Positions 51,876 through 62,126 of a DNA stretch of 64,000 nt are shown here, piece after piece. Positions within the stretch are counted from its first letter, which is position 1; each line of letters starts with the position of its first letter. Under the pieces are notes generated by a model. The model was not told the origin of the DNA. It did no database searches and saw only the letters and a program-made list of their open reading frames with translations. The position numbers and the translations under genes are program-made. Origin of the DNA: Pseudoalteromonas citrea (GTDB lineage: Bacteria; Pseudomonadota; Gammaproteobacteria; Enterobacterales; Alteromonadaceae); the NCBI RefSeq assembly GCF_000238375.3, contig NZ_AHBZ03000021.1:496001-560000 (forward strand), given 5' to 3'.

Positions 51876-52916
51876 TTAACGTTGTAAGCTAGCCGAAAAG
51901 TCTAACATGCGATCTAATGAGCGTAATGCACCTTCGCGAAGTGACATGTCAACGAACACTTCTTTCCCTTCAGGGTTCACTAAAGACTCTTCTATGGCTT
52001 TCAAACCATTCATCGCCATCCACGGACAGTGTGCACAACTTTTACACGTCGCACCTTCACCAGCCGTTGGTGCAGCAAAAAATTCTTTATCTGGGCACAG
52101 CTGCTGCATTTTGTAAAAAATACCTCGATCAGTTGCCACAATAAACTGCGTGTTATCCATCGTTTGCGCAGCTTTTATTAATTGACTCGTAGAGCCGACA
52201 GCATCAGCTAAAGCTACAATCTCAGCAGGAGACTCTGGGTGAACGAGTACGGCAGCATCAGGCTTAAGTGCCTTCATATCTTTCAATGCTTTAGTTTTAA
52301 ACTCATCATGTACAATACAGGCACCATTCCACATGATCATGTCTGCACCCGTATTCTTCTGGATGTAAGATCCTAAATGCTTATCAGGACCCCAAATGAT
52401 CTTCTCACCTTGCTCATCTAAATGCTCCACAATCTCAAGCGCACATGACGATGTTACTATCCAATCAGCACGCGCTTTAACAGCCGTTGAGGTATTTGCA
52501 TAAACAACGACTTTACGATCTGGATATTGATCACAAAATGCAGAAAACTCATCGATTGGACACCCAACATCTAACGAACATGTCGCTGCAAGTGTTGGCA
52601 TGACCACGGTTTTGTTTGGTGTTAATATTTTGGCTGTCTCACCCATAAAACGCACACCAGCAACCACAATCACATCAGCATCGTGCTTTGCACCAAAGCG
52701 GGCCATTTCTAAAGAGTCAGCAACACAGCCACCGGTTTCTTCAGCCAAAGCTTGAATCTCAGGATCTGTATAATAATGCGCAACTAACACCGCATTCTTT
52801 TCTTTTAATAGGGTTTTTATCCGCGCTTTGTACTCATCTTGTTCTTGAGTAGTTAAAGGTGCAGGTTTTGGAGGAAAGATATAATCCTCAGGCATGATTT
52901 GTTCAGCTAGACTCAT
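51876..52916 (-). CDS. nadA: Quinolinate synthase NadA
   Basis: The ATG at 52,916 ([12 protein letters not shown]) fits the family start; an ATG seven codons earlier is possible. The product of about 346 residues has [20 protein letters not shown], the Fe-S-binding Cys in [17 protein letters not shown] and the C-terminal [10 protein letters not shown]. It joins iminoaspartate with dihydroxyacetone phosphate to form quinolinate, a precursor of NAD, using a 4Fe-4S cluster. Confidence 0.95.
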   Translation of the reverse strand: MSLAEQIMPEDYIFPPKPAPLTTQEQDEYKARIKTLLKEKNAVLVAHYYTDPEIQALAEETGGCVADSLEMARFGAKHDADVIVVAGVRFMGETAKILTPNKTVVMPTLAATCSLDVGCPIDEFSAFCDQYPDRKVVVYANTSTAVKARADWIVTSSCALEIVEHLDEQGEKIIWGPDKHLGSYIQKNTGADMIMWNGACIVHDEFKTKALKDMKALKPDAAVLVHPESPAEIVALADAVGSTSQLIKAAQTMDNTQFIVATDRGIFYKMQQLCPDKEFFAAPTAGEGATCKSCAHCPWMAMNGLKAIEESLVNPEGKEVFVDMSLREGALRSLDRMLDFSASLQR

Positions 52917-53038
52917 TTCTCGACCACTATAGTCCACATTGCATAATTACTGCGAATTATACGGAAATAGACACAACAATCATAGTCAATGACGCTTTTG
53001 GGATAGAAAAATTAAGAATATATGACGTTTTTTTTGAA

Positions 53039-53114
53039 TGGTGGGTCATGATGGACTTGAACCATCGACCAATGGATTAAAAGTCCACTGCTCTACCAAC
53101 TGAGCTAATGACCC
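53039..53114 (-). tRNA. tRNA-Lys(UUU), copy 1
   Basis: The 76-nt tRNA has acceptor GGGTCAT/ATGACCC, anticodon loop with TTT (CTTTTAA), a T arm and an encoded CCA. Nine copies lie in tandem about 105 bp apart. Confidence 0.95.
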
Positions 53115-53143
53115 GCTCTGGAAATCAGGAATGTTAACGTAAA

Positions 53144-53219
53144 TGGTGGGTCATGATGGACTTGAACCATCGGCCAATGGATTAAAAGTCCACTGCTCTA
53201 CCAACTGAGCTAATGACCC
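53144..53219 (-). tRNA. tRNA-Lys(UUU), copy 2 (variant)
   Basis: Same as the other copies except for one base in the variable loop (TGGCCG in place of TGGTCG, read on the gene strand). Confidence 0.95.
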
Positions 53220-53251
53220 GCTCTAGATATCAGAATTGTTAACGTATTGAA

Positions 53252-53327
53252 TGGTGGGTCATGATGGACTTGAACCATCGACCAATGGATTAAAAGTCCA
53301 CTGCTCTACCAACTGAGCTAATGACCC
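53252..53327 (-). tRNA. tRNA-Lys(UUU), copy 3
   Basis: Identical in sequence to copy 1. Confidence 0.95.
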
Positions 53328-53357
53328 GCTCTGATATCAAAATACTTACATGCAAAA

Positions 53358-53433
53358 TGGTGGGTCATGATGGACTTGAACCATCGACCAATGGATTAAA
53401 AGTCCACTGCTCTACCAACTGAGCTAATGACCC
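53358..53433 (-). tRNA. tRNA-Lys(UUU), copy 4
   Basis: Identical in sequence to copy 1. Confidence 0.95.
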
Positions 53434-53462
53434 GCTCGAATTATCAGTACTGTTAACTTAAA

Positions 53463-53538
53463 TGGTGGGTCATGATGGACTTGAACCATCGACCAATGGA
53501 TTAAAAGTCCACTGCTCTACCAACTGAGCTAATGACCC
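53463..53538 (-). tRNA. tRNA-Lys(UUU), copy 5
   Basis: Identical in sequence to copy 1. Confidence 0.95.
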
Positions 53539-53569
53539 GCTCTGGATATCAGTTTTTGTAAATATTGAA

Positions 53570-53645
53570 TGGTGGGTCATGATGGACTTGAACCATCGAC
53601 CAATGGATTAAAAGTCCACTGCTCTACCAACTGAGCTAATGACCC
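53570..53645 (-). tRNA. tRNA-Lys(UUU), copy 6
   Basis: Identical in sequence to copy 1. Confidence 0.95.
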
Positions 53646-53672
53646 GCTCGGGAAATCAATATCTTCAAAGGA

Positions 53673-53748
53673 TGGTGGGTCATGATGGACTTGAACCATC
53701 GACCAATGGATTAAAAGTCCACTGCTCTACCAACTGAGCTAATGACCC
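53673..53748 (-). tRNA. tRNA-Lys(UUU), copy 7
   Basis: Identical in sequence to copy 1. Confidence 0.95.
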
Positions 53749-53780
53749 GCTCTGAATATCACTTAAGTTAACCTGCAAAA

Positions 53781-53856
53781 TGGTGGGTCATGATGGACTT
53801 GAACCATCGACCAATGGATTAAAAGTCCACTGCTCTACCAACTGAGCTAATGACCC
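53781..53856 (-). tRNA. tRNA-Lys(UUU), copy 8
   Basis: Identical in sequence to copy 1. Confidence 0.95.
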
Positions 53857-53889
53857 GCTCTAATACTACTGACTATTTTGCAAACTAAG

Positions 53890-53965
53890 TGGTGGGTCAT
53901 GATGGACTTGAACCATCGACCAATGGATTAAAAGTCCACTGCTCTACCAACTGAGCTAATGACCC
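53890..53965 (-). tRNA. tRNA-Lys(UUU), copy 9
   Basis: Identical in sequence to copy 1. It is the promoter-proximal copy and follows the tol-pal operon on the same strand. Confidence 0.95.
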
Positions 53966-54117
53966 ACTTAGTCGCAGCAGTTTGGTTTGAACCAATCGCC
54001 TGCTGCGGGCGCTTATAATACTTATTTAAAAAATGAGTGCAACTTAAATACGTAGTTTTTTTCAGTTTTTATGCCTAAGCGCTTAATTTTAAACCATAGT
54101 GGCAAAAAATCGAGCTT

Positions 54118-54870
54118 TTAGATCTTAGATAAACGCTCGGTGGCCATTTTTGCAGCCGTTGTGCTTGGGTATTCATTTAGCAATGTTGTCAAAACAGACT
54201 TAGCCAATTCTACTTTTCCCTGCTTTTCATAGAGCGTACCCAGTTTTAACATTGCCTCAGGGCGTTTATTCGAATCAGCAAAACTATCTACCACGGTTTT
54301 AAAGTGACCAATCGCATTTTCATCGTCATTTTTAATCGATAAAAGCTGCCCTAACCAATAGTGCGCGTTAGGTATATATACCGACGTTGGGAATGTCGTC
54401 AAAAATGACTGAAACTCTGGGATCGCAGCATCATAGCGCTTATCTTTCATAATAAGCGCCACGGCTTTGTCGTACGCTTCATTTTCAGATAGATCACTAC
54501 TGACAGCTTGAGATGAATCTATCACCACCTCAGTGGCTGCGGTGGTGCTCGCTTGCTCATATACTTTAGACACGCGGTTTTCTATTTCTTGGTATAATTC
54601 ACGTTGGCGCTGTAACACCTTCTCAAGCTTGTAGCTCTGTTCTTCCGTTACACCACGTACCTGACTTACTTCGTCTTGCAATAGGCCGAGCTGCTGCTGT
54701 AGCTCTACTTGTAATAGGTTGCGGGTCTTCATCATGCTTTCTAACTGCGCAATGCGTTGCTCTAAAGACGATTGCGAGTTTGCAGCCTCAGAAACAGGAG
54801 CGGGAGCAGCCAAAATTTGGGTGCTCCCGCTCAGAATCATTATGGCTGCCAATAGTTTCGTTGGCTTCAT
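54118..54870 (-). CDS. cpoB: Cell division coordinator CpoB (YbgF)
   Basis: I chose the ATG at 54,870 (MKPTKLLAAIMILSG), which follows AAGAGA; an ATG five codons earlier is possible. The product of about 250 residues has a signal peptide, an N-terminal coiled coil (LEQRIAQLESMMKTRNLLQV) and C-terminal TPR repeats (YDKAVALIMKDKRYDAAIPE, NAHYWLGQLLSIKNDDENAI). CpoB links Tol-Pal to peptidoglycan synthesis in the periplasm. It is the last gene of the tol-pal operon. Confidence 0.9.
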   Translation of the reverse strand: MKPTKLLAAIMILSGSTQILAAPAPVSEAANSQSSLEQRIAQLESMMKTRNLLQVELQQQLGLLQDEVSQVRGVTEEQSYKLEKVLQRQRELYQEIENRVSKVYEQASTTAATEVVIDSSQAVSSDLSENEAYDKAVALIMKDKRYDAAIPEFQSFLTTFPTSVYIPNAHYWLGQLLSIKNDDENAIGHFKTVVDSFADSNKRPEAMLKLGTLYEKQGKVELAKSVLTTLLNEYPSTTAAKMATERLSKI

Positions 54871-54886
54871 AATATCTCTTATCAAA

Positions 54887-55420
54887 TTAGTATACTAAAA
54901 CCGCACGACGGTTTTTAGCAAAAGCTTCTTCAGTGCGAGACTTAACCATTGGCTTTTCTTCACCATAGCTAACAACTGAGATTTGGCTATCAGACACACC
55001 TAAGCTTTGTAAGTATTTAGCTACGGCCTTACCACGGCTTTCACCTAGTGCAATGTTGTACTCTGGCGTACCACGTTCATCAGCGTGACCTTCAACCAAT
55101 ACTTTTACGCTTGGGTTTTTAACCAGGAAGTCAGCATGTGCTTGTAAAAGCTCAGCGTAAGCACCTTGTACTGTTGATTTATCAAAATCAAAGTAAATGA
55201 TCTGCTCTTGACGCAGTGCTTCATATTTCTCACGAAGCTTTTCTTCTGCTGATTTAACACGTGAAATCGTATTTACATCAACGTTGTTATTTTCTTGAGA
55301 TGTTGCTTGGTTACTTTCATTTGCAGCACCTTCATCTACACTTGAAGATGAGCTACACGCGGCTAGCGTCATTACTGGCAACGCCACTAATAGAGCTTTT
55401 AATGTTTTGTTAAGTTGCAT
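54887..55420 (-). CDS. pal: Peptidoglycan-associated lipoprotein Pal
   Basis: The 177-residue product has a lipoprotein signal with lipobox LAAC and a C-terminal OmpA-like domain ([36 protein letters not shown]). It anchors the outer membrane to peptidoglycan and partners TolB. It is followed by cpoB. Confidence 0.95.
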   Translation of the reverse strand: MQLNKTLKALLVALPVMTLAACSSSSSVDEGAANESNQATSQENNNVDVNTISRVKSAEEKLREKYEALRQEQIIYFDFDKSTVQGAYAELLQAHADFLVKNPSVKVLVEGHADERGTPEYNIALGESRGKAVAKYLQSLGVSDSQISVVSYGEEKPMVKSRTEEAFAKNRRAVLVY

Positions 55421-55458
55421 CGAGTATATTCCTATATCTTAAAATCTAACCAGCAAAA

Positions 55459-56817
55459 TTACTGTAAAAATGGCGACCAAGCTGGAGCTTTCACTTGCCC
55501 ATCAGAAACCGGAAGTCGCGCTTTAAACCGCCCATCCATAGACACTAAAGCCAATACCTGCTTGTTGTTATGCAGCGTACTATAAATAATCATCGAGCCA
55601 TTTGGCGCTATGCTCGGAGATTCGTCTAGGCGAGTTCTTGTTAAAACTTGAAATAGCCCAGATCTCAATTCTTTTTTAGCAATATGATATTTGCCAATGG
55701 TACGATTTACCATTACCAAATGCTTCCCATCAGGTGTCACTGACCCTGCTAAATTCATATCGCCGTCAAAGGTAATACGCTTTGACCTACCAGTTTGTAA
55801 ATTTAACTTATAAATCTGGGCATTACCACCCCTTTCAGACGTATACACAATTTCTTTGCCATTTGGGTGCCAACTTGGCTCAGTATCTATGCTACGGTGA
55901 CGTGTTAAACGACGTTCTTTACGTGTTTGTAAGTCATAATGGTACACCTCTGTTGCACCACCTGCATCTTTAGAAAGTACAATTAGCAACTGCTTTCCAT
56001 CAGGTGAAAACTGCGGTGCGCCATTAATACCCGGGTAACTCGTGATCAAGTCGCGTTTGCCGGTATAAATATCCTGCACATAAATTTGTGACTGGCGATT
56101 TTCAAACGTAACGTACGCTAACTTATTAGCATCTGGTGACCATGATGGCGACATTAAAGGCTCTTTTGAGCGTAATAATACTTGCTCATTGAACCCGTCA
56201 TAATCTGCTACGACTAACTGGTAAGGTTTATCATCTGTATCACGCACAATAACATACGCAATTTTGGTTCTAAACGCACCGCGTTCTCCCGTCAATGATT
56301 CATAAACCACATCGCTTATTTGGTGTGCATACTGTCTGAATCCATCGCTAGATATTACACTTTGTCGTGCTTCTTGTACGTGATCTTGGCTTTTCATTAA
56401 TTGACCATTGCTCATCATACGCGTTTCACCACCCGTAATTTGTGCTCTGATCACATCAATCAATTCATATTTAACTAAGTAACGTCCGCCAGGCTGCTGC
56501 ACAATAGTGCCAACAATCACCGCTTCAACCCCTTTATTTACCCACGCAGTATAATCAACTTCTTTATCTGTGCTTGGCAATTGAGGTAATTCAGTGAATG
56601 AAAGAGGCTTAAATTTACCGCTGCGGGTTAAATCAGCTGCGATAACCTCACTCACTCGCATTGGTTTTTCACCAACGCCTTCATATTTAAAAGGAACAAT
56701 CGCAATCGGGCGCGCGCTATCAACGCCTTCTGTAATAACAATCTCAAGCGCTGCATTCGCAACGCCTGACATGCCCAAAGCAACAATAACCAATAATGCT
56801 TTTATTCGGTTGAACAT
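55459..56817 (-). CDS. tolB: Tol-Pal system protein TolB
   Basis: The 452-residue product has a signal peptide, an N-terminal domain ([16 protein letters not shown]) and a C-terminal beta-propeller with repeated SPDG/TPDG/HPNG blades (for example [16 protein letters not shown]). It is periplasmic and binds Pal and TolA. Confidence 0.95.
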   Translation of the reverse strand: MFNRIKALLVIVALGMSGVANAALEIVITEGVDSARPIAIVPFKYEGVGEKPMRVSEVIAADLTRSGKFKPLSFTELPQLPSTDKEVDYTAWVNKGVEAVIVGTIVQQPGGRYLVKYELIDVIRAQITGGETRMMSNGQLMKSQDHVQEARQSVISSDGFRQYAHQISDVVYESLTGERGAFRTKIAYVIVRDTDDKPYQLVVADYDGFNEQVLLRSKEPLMSPSWSPDANKLAYVTFENRQSQIYVQDIYTGKRDLITSYPGINGAPQFSPDGKQLLIVLSKDAGGATEVYHYDLQTRKERRLTRHRSIDTEPSWHPNGKEIVYTSERGGNAQIYKLNLQTGRSKRITFDGDMNLAGSVTPDGKHLVMVNRTIGKYHIAKKELRSGLFQVLTRTRLDESPSIAPNGSMIIYSTLHNNKQVLALVSMDGRFKARLPVSDGQVKAPAWSPFLQ

Positions 56818-56826
56818 AAACTTCCT

Positions 56827-57768
56827 TTATAAATTAGGTTTAATTGTTAAATTAATATTTTTAAGCTGTTCAAAAACATCTTTCTCTTTTGAAACTGGCA
56901 GTGTATCGGCCATTCTTACTGCACGTAATGCTGCTTCACAGACTAGCTTATCACCGCCTAAGGAGCGTGAGTCAGTCACCAAACCATTAAAGCCTAGACG
57001 AATATTGACTCGGCATTGTTTGCCTTTCATCTTTTCATCGATTAACAAGTTTGCCTGTATGCGCTGCATGATCAGTGCTTTGTATTTATCAACTTCCGAT
57101 AATACCTGCTGTTTACGTATTTTATTACGCGCTGCCTGCTCTTTTGCTAACTGCTCTTGCATTAGCTGCTCTTGTAAAGCCTTTTGACGCGCTTTTTCTG
57201 CTGCCTCTGCTTTACGTTTTTCTTCAGCCTCACGACGCTTGCGAGCATCTTCAGCTTTTTTAAGCGCATCTTCTTCCGCTTTGCGTTTATTCGATGCTGC
57301 TTTTGCTGCTTTTTCTGCCGCTAACTTTTCAGCGCGTGCTTTATCGGCTTGAGCGCGTTGCTTTTTCTCTATTTCACGGGCTTTTTTGGCTTGCGCTTCG
57401 GCCTTTTTCTTCTCGGCTACTTTAGCTTTACGCTGCTGCTCTAGCTTCTTAATACGTCGTGCTTCAGCTTCTCTATCTTTACGTGCTTGACTCGCTCTGC
57501 GCTCTAAATCACGAATGCGCTTTTCTTCCGCTCGCTTTTTATTTAGCTCTTGCGTTTTAAGCTCTGCTATTTTTTTCTCAACGGCAGACTGATCGACAGA
57601 AATGGCTGAAACCACCTTTTCATCTAAAGGCTCAGTAATTTCTGGGTTTAATGTCACTTCCATCACAGTAGGTTCAGGCGTATGGAAATTGGCTGAAGCA
57701 AATAATATTCCGGCCAAAGCAAAATGTAGTACCAGCGACTTTAAAATACCGCTTTGTAATGCACCCAT
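56827..57768 (-). CDS. tolA: Tol-Pal system protein TolA
   Basis: The 313-residue product has one N-terminal transmembrane helix, a long Ala/Lys/Glu-rich helix (about residues 65-220) and a C-terminal domain (CRVNIRLGFNGLVTDSRSLG). It spans the periplasm and carries the proton-motive force from TolQR to TolB-Pal. The start overlaps the end of tolR by one base. Confidence 0.93.
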   Translation of the reverse strand: MGALQSGILKSLVLHFALAGILFASANFHTPEPTVMEVTLNPEITEPLDEKVVSAISVDQSAVEKKIAELKTQELNKKRAEEKRIRDLERRASQARKDREAEARRIKKLEQQRKAKVAEKKKAEAQAKKAREIEKKQRAQADKARAEKLAAEKAAKAASNKRKAEEDALKKAEDARKRREAEEKRKAEAAEKARQKALQEQLMQEQLAKEQAARNKIRKQQVLSEVDKYKALIMQRIQANLLIDEKMKGKQCRVNIRLGFNGLVTDSRSLGGDKLVCEAALRAVRMADTLPVSKEKDVFEQLKNINLTIKPNL

Positions 57769-58196
57769 TAGCCCTCCTCAAATGATTTTGTCATCAGGCC
57801 AACAGAGGGAACGCCCGCATTTTTTAAGAAATCCATAAGAAGGAGTACTTCTTGGTAAGACACTCTACCCGAGCCTTTTATCATCACTGGCGTATCAGGG
57901 TTTTGCTGTAATTTCAATTTAATAACCGCCGCCACTTCAACCGCATCCATCGGCGCTTCAGGATCAGTTCCGACACTGACAAAATATCGCCCCTCTGAGT
58001 CTATCGAGGCTATTATCGGCGGCGCATCTTTTGTTTTAACTAAGTCTGACTCTTGCATTTGCGGCAAGTCTACTTTAACCCCATGGGTAATGAGCGGTGC
58101 AGTGGCCATGAATATGATTAAAAGTACCAACATCACATCGATATAGGGCACAACATTGATCTCTGCGACTGGGCGACGCTTTTTACGCTGATACAT
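57768..58196 (-). CDS. tolR: Tol-Pal system protein TolR
   Basis: The 142-residue ExbD-like product has one N-terminal helix with the conserved Asp ([20 protein letters not shown]) and a periplasmic domain. It overlaps tolQ by 14 nt. Confidence 0.95.
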   Translation of the reverse strand: MYQRKKRRPVAEINVVPYIDVMLVLLIIFMATAPLITHGVKVDLPQMQESDLVKTKDAPPIIASIDSEGRYFVSVGTDPEAPMDAVEVAAVIKLKLQQNPDTPVMIKGSGRVSYQEVLLLMDFLKNAGVPSVGLMTKSFEEG

Positions 58197-58887
58197 GTTG
58201 CTTTACCTCAGCAGAGCTTGCGGCCTGGCGATGAAGTATATTGGCAAACTCTTCCATAAAGTTAATGTACTGCGTTTCAAGTTTCTCGACACTCTTAGCA
58301 AACTTGTTATATGCCATAACCGCTGGGATAGCGGCGAATAGACCCATTGCTGTGGCAATCAAGGCTTCGGCAATACCTGGCGCAACCATTTGTAGCGTTG
58401 CTTGTTTGACTTCACCTAACGCAATAAATGCATTCATGATCCCCCACACAGTACCAAATAAACCAACATATGGGCTTATCGAGCCAACAGTCGCTAAAAA
58501 AGACAAGCTCGATTCAAGCTTTTCCACCTCACGAGATAACGCGACGCGCATAGAACGGTGTGTGCCTTCAATAACCAGTCCTGTGGACTGAGTACTTTGC
58601 TTTTTATGTCTAGCAAATTCTTTAAAGCCAGATACAAACAACGCTTCTAAACCTTGCGGGTTAACTGCACGCGCTGTTACTTCGTTATACAGTTTACTTA
58701 AGTCCATTCCGGACCAAAATTTTTGCTCAAACTTTTTCGCATTATCCATTGCGTTTGAGATGATTGATCTACGTTGAAATATGATTGCCCATGAAGCAAT
58801 AGACATGCCTACGAGTGCCAACATCACAAGTTGAACTAGCACACTGGCTTTTAATATGAGATCAATAAAATTTAGTCCCGATTCCAC
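58183..58887 (-). CDS. tolQ: Tol-Pal system protein TolQ
   Basis: The 234-residue ExbB-like product has three transmembrane helices ([20 protein letters not shown], then [20 protein letters not shown]-like and [20 protein letters not shown]). With TolR it forms the proton channel. No ybgC is seen upstream, where it usually lies. Confidence 0.93.
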   Translation of the reverse strand: MESGLNFIDLILKASVLVQLVMLALVGMSIASWAIIFQRRSIISNAMDNAKKFEQKFWSGMDLSKLYNEVTARAVNPQGLEALFVSGFKEFARHKKQSTQSTGLVIEGTHRSMRVALSREVEKLESSLSFLATVGSISPYVGLFGTVWGIMNAFIALGEVKQATLQMVAPGIAEALIATAMGLFAAIPAVMAYNKFAKSVEKLETQYINFMEEFANILHRQAASSAEVKQHVSA

Positions 58888-59550
58888 GTAATTATACTCC
58901 TAAGAAATAGTGTGTCGGCTTTGTCTTGCGCTATAGCTGGTTACAAGATTGACTGTAAGCGACTATAAAGGTTCAGTTAGTTTACCCACACATATCTGCG
59001 CTGACAATCTCATTACTATGAAATTACGGTATTTGGCGATAAATACGCAAAAAACATATCAGTGCGATAAACAGAACCTTCACATAGTTAATTCGAAAAA
59101 TGATCGTCATGAATAATAAACGCGTATTTATGAATGGTAGCTGCATAAAACTCGCAGTTTATGCAAAATATTAGAATAAACCACCAAAAACACATTGGTA
59201 ATACCAATTAACAACAAATAAACTAATACAAAAAAACAAGCAATAAAAATATGATTTTAATATAAAACAACAACTTAAAAATTATTACTGATTAAATAAA
59301 AAACAACAGGGACAAGATAAAACCATCTCGCATTAGATTTATTAATTTGAAAAAATAATTTTTCTAGTTTGATGAATTACCCAAACCTCTTTAATATACA
59401 CCCTGTACTGAGCACACAGCATCTATTATGCAAAAGCACAGTTGTTAGCAATAGGATTCTGATTTTTCGTATTGCTGTGATAAGAGCGCCGAGGATAAAA
59501 CCAACGTTAACTTATCAACCCCTGGATTACTTCCTTCAACTTGTTGTTTT

Positions 59551-59578
59551 GCCCGCATTTTTTGCGGGCTTTTTTTTG
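59551..59578 (+). terminator. Strong terminator of an unknown transcript
   Basis: GCCCGCA/TGCGGGC with a 5-nt loop is followed by eight Ts. No gene feeds it on the plus strand. Confidence 0.75.
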
Positions 59579-59776
59579 CCTGAAATTTGTGTGAATTATA
59601 AAAATATAAGGCTACTCGACACAAGAAAGTATATAGCTACAACGTAAAACCCTTATTTGCGATTGTTCGAACAAGTGCACAGTGTGAATGGGGTTGACCC
59701 TGGAAATTATGCAAGTGCTTAAGGTTATGGGTTTATAAGTTCACGCAGTAACATGCGTGTTGAGCGAGAACTTAAA

Positions 59777-59806
59777 AGCAAAAACTCAGCGGCTGCTGAG
59801 TTTTAT
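59777..59806 (-). terminator. Terminator of the ruvCAB operon
   Basis: A perfect 10-bp stem AAAACTCAGC/GCTGAGTTTT with a 4-nt loop lies about 28 bp after ruvB. On the minus strand it is followed by TGCTTTTAAG. Confidence 0.7.
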
Positions 59807-59833
59807 GGATTTTAATCGGTGACTAAAAGATTG

Positions 59834-60841
59834 CTATGACTCGGGTACAGCTAAGTCAAAATGAAGATAAGCTGCATTTGATGCAATGCGCCCTCTAGGT
59901 GTTCTCTGAATAAAGCCTTGTTGGATCAAAAATGGTTCAATAACATCTTCGATGGTCTCTCGCTCTTCCCCAATGGCTGCGGCCAAGTTATCTAGACCAA
60001 CTGGTCCACCCATAAACTTTTCAATAATGGCCAATAAGTATTTGCGGTCCATATAATCAAAGCCTCGCTTATCTACATCAACCATCTCAAGCGCAAGATT
60101 AGCGATCTGTGCACTTACCTTGCCATCACTCTTTACCTGTGCATAATCGCGCACTCGACGTAATAATCGATTAGCGATGCGAGGCGTGCCACGAGAGCGA
60201 CGTGCAACTTCATCTGCGCCCTCAGGGCTTATTCCTAAATCCAAGTAAAATGCAGAGCGAGAAATAATCGTTGATAGATCCGATACCGAATAAAACTCTA
60301 ATCGCTGCACAATACCAAAACGATCTCGTAAGGGAGATGTAAGTGATCCCGCTCTGGTTGTTGCACCAATTAAGGTAAACGGCGGCAGCTCTAACTTTAT
60401 TGAGCGGGCAGCAGGTCCCTCGCCTATCATAATGTCTAACTGATAGTCTTCCATTGCGGGGTATAATATTTCTTCAACTTGCGGGCTTAGCCGGTGTATT
60501 TCATCAATAAATAATACGTCACCTTCTTCAAGGTTCGTTAATAGGGCCGCCAGATCTCCGGCTTTTTCAAGTACCGGCCCTGATGTCGCTTTAATATTTA
60601 CATCAAGCTCGTTTGCGACAATGTTTGCCAGCGTGGTTTTGCCTAACCCTGGTGGTCCAAAAATCAACAAGTGGTCCAACGCTTCTTCCCGTGAACGGGC
60701 GGCTTCAATAAAAATCGCCATTTGCTTTTTTACATGATCTTGACCTGTATAATCAGCAAGTAATTTCGGTCGAATTGCCCTATCAACACTGTCTTCATTG
60801 CCTTGTACTTCAGGCTCAATTAATCTATCTGCTTCTATCAT
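59834..60841 (-). CDS. ruvB: Holliday junction helicase RuvB
   Basis: The 335-residue AAA+ protein has Walker [15 protein letters not shown], Walker [13 protein letters not shown], sensor TTRAG and the C-terminal winged helix. It drives branch migration with RuvA. It is 6 nt after ruvA in the operon. Confidence 0.97.
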   Translation of the reverse strand: MIEADRLIEPEVQGNEDSVDRAIRPKLLADYTGQDHVKKQMAIFIEAARSREEALDHLLIFGPPGLGKTTLANIVANELDVNIKATSGPVLEKAGDLAALLTNLEEGDVLFIDEIHRLSPQVEEILYPAMEDYQLDIMIGEGPAARSIKLELPPFTLIGATTRAGSLTSPLRDRFGIVQRLEFYSVSDLSTIISRSAFYLDLGISPEGADEVARRSRGTPRIANRLLRRVRDYAQVKSDGKVSAQIANLALEMVDVDKRGFDYMDRKYLLAIIEKFMGGPVGLDNLAAAIGEERETIEDVIEPFLIQQGFIQRTPRGRIASNAAYLHFDLAVPES

Positions 60842-60847
60842 GCGTTA

Positions 60848-61465
60848 TCACATCATTGACTTAAGGGCTTCTTTTATCAGTGTTTCAGTCCCCATATCAG
60901 GTTTTGACACTGCTTTAACCGCTTTTTGTGCTTGTGCTAGTTTATAGCCTAAAGCCAGTAATGCAGCAACTGCATCATCAGCTGGCGTATCCTGAACCGT
61001 TGGGTTTTCTTGTGGTGCAATCACCGCGCCGTCACTAAACGGCGTTAGTAAATCATGACCAAAATTCTTGAGTCTGTCCTTCATCTCAAGTACCAAACGT
61101 TCCGCCGTTTTTTTACCGACACCAGGGATCTTTACCAACGTCGTGGCATCTTCGTTGTTAACACAGTGAATAAACTGCTCCGCTGACATACCCGATAAAA
61201 TAGCCAGCCCCAATTTTGGTCCAACACCGTTGGCTTTTATTAACTCTCGAAACAAGGCGCGTTCTTTTTTATGATTAAAACCAAACAATAATTGCGCATC
61301 TTCTCTTACCACAAAGTGCGTATACACCGCAGTTTGCTCACCACAATTCGGTAATTCATAAAAACAGGTCATGGGCATCTGTACTTCATAACCAACGCCA
61401 GCGACATCAAGTAATATTTCTGGCGGCTGTTTTTCTAATAAAATTCCACTCAGTCTTCCAATCAT
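60848..61465 (-). CDS. ruvA: Holliday junction-binding protein RuvA
   Basis: The 205-residue product starts [12 protein letters not shown] and has the OB domain, two HhH motifs ([31 protein letters not shown]) and the C-terminal domain that contacts RuvB. It loads RuvB on junctions. Confidence 0.97.
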   Translation of the reverse strand: MIGRLSGILLEKQPPEILLDVAGVGYEVQMPMTCFYELPNCGEQTAVYTHFVVREDAQLLFGFNHKKERALFRELIKANGVGPKLGLAILSGMSAEQFIHCVNNEDATTLVKIPGVGKKTAERLVLEMKDRLKNFGHDLLTPFSDGAVIAPQENPTVQDTPADDAVAALLALGYKLAQAQKAVKAVSKPDMGTETLIKEALKSMM

Positions 61466-61472
61466 CTATTTT

Positions 61473-61994
61473 TTACCTCAATCTACGGCGTACAGTTTTT
61501 GTTGCACTACCAGCAAGACGAATTAAGCTTTGCTCAGAATGAGCATGACAAATCGCAATAGCCAAAGCATCTGCGGCATCAGCTTGGGGGGTGCCAGGCA
61601 ACTTTAGGATACGCTTCACCATTTCTTGAACTTGTTCTTTTTTCGCCCCCCCATTACCAACCACCGCTTGTTTGACTTGCCTTGCTGAATATTCATGTAC
61701 CGCGATATCCTGCATGGCAGCGGCAACAATCGCCGCACCTCGGGCTTGACCAAGCTTTAAAGCTGAGTCTGGGTTATGGGCCATAAAGACCTGTTCAATA
61801 GAAAAACTATCTGGCTGGAACTGCTCTACCAGCTGCGTTACACCTTGATAAATCATTTTTAAACGAGTCGGAAAATCAAACTCCCCTATTTTGATACAAC
61901 CACTACCCAAATATTGAAATTTACTGCCTTGGTGCACGATAACGCCATAGCCTGTAAATCGAGAACCCGGGTCAATGCCCAAAATAGTAGCCAA
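61473..61994 (-). CDS. ruvC: Holliday junction endonuclease RuvC
   Basis: The 173-residue product has the RNase H-like active site: [12 protein letters not shown] (Asp7), [11 protein letters not shown] (Glu) and [14 protein letters not shown] (two Asp). It cuts junctions symmetrically. It is the first gene of ruvCAB and lies downstream of aspS. Confidence 0.97.
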   Translation of the reverse strand: MATILGIDPGSRFTGYGVIVHQGSKFQYLGSGCIKIGEFDFPTRLKMIYQGVTQLVEQFQPDSFSIEQVFMAHNPDSALKLGQARGAAIVAAAMQDIAVHEYSARQVKQAVVGNGGAKKEQVQEMVKRILKLPGTPQADAADALAIAICHAHSEQSLIRLAGSATKTVRRRLR

Positions 61995-62070
61995 AACATA
62001 ATCCTAAATCGTTTTTTTGCATCATGCCAAAATACTGTATGAATTACCAGTTAAATACTATAGCAGGTAT

Positions 62071-62101
62071 AAAAAAGACGACCATTTATAGTCGCCTTTT
62101 T
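62071..62101 (-). terminator. Terminator of aspS
   Basis: On the minus strand GGCGAC/GTCGTC forms a stem (one G-T pair, extendable) followed by TTTTTT. It separates aspS from ruvC. Confidence 0.7.
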
Positions 62102-62126
62102 CTCGCGTTATATTCGCTTATACGTA

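Larger units (their letters stand above)
58888..59833. other. Long gene-free region between tolQ and ruvB
   Basis: No convincing gene is seen. A plus-strand hairpin terminator lies at 59,551-59,578 and the ruv terminator near 59,781. The region upstream of the first hairpin (about 59,380-59,550) might encode a small RNA, but no good promoter is visible. ybgC, common here in other genomes, is not detected. Confidence 0.45.

Noticed and set aside
53039-53965. CRISPR array (regular repeats about 105 bp apart)
   Set aside because: The repeats are complete 76-nt tRNA-Lys genes; spacers are short and AT-rich.
59369-59647. 92-codon plus-strand frame between tolQ and ruvB
   Set aside because: No ribosome-binding site, and it crosses a strong terminator.
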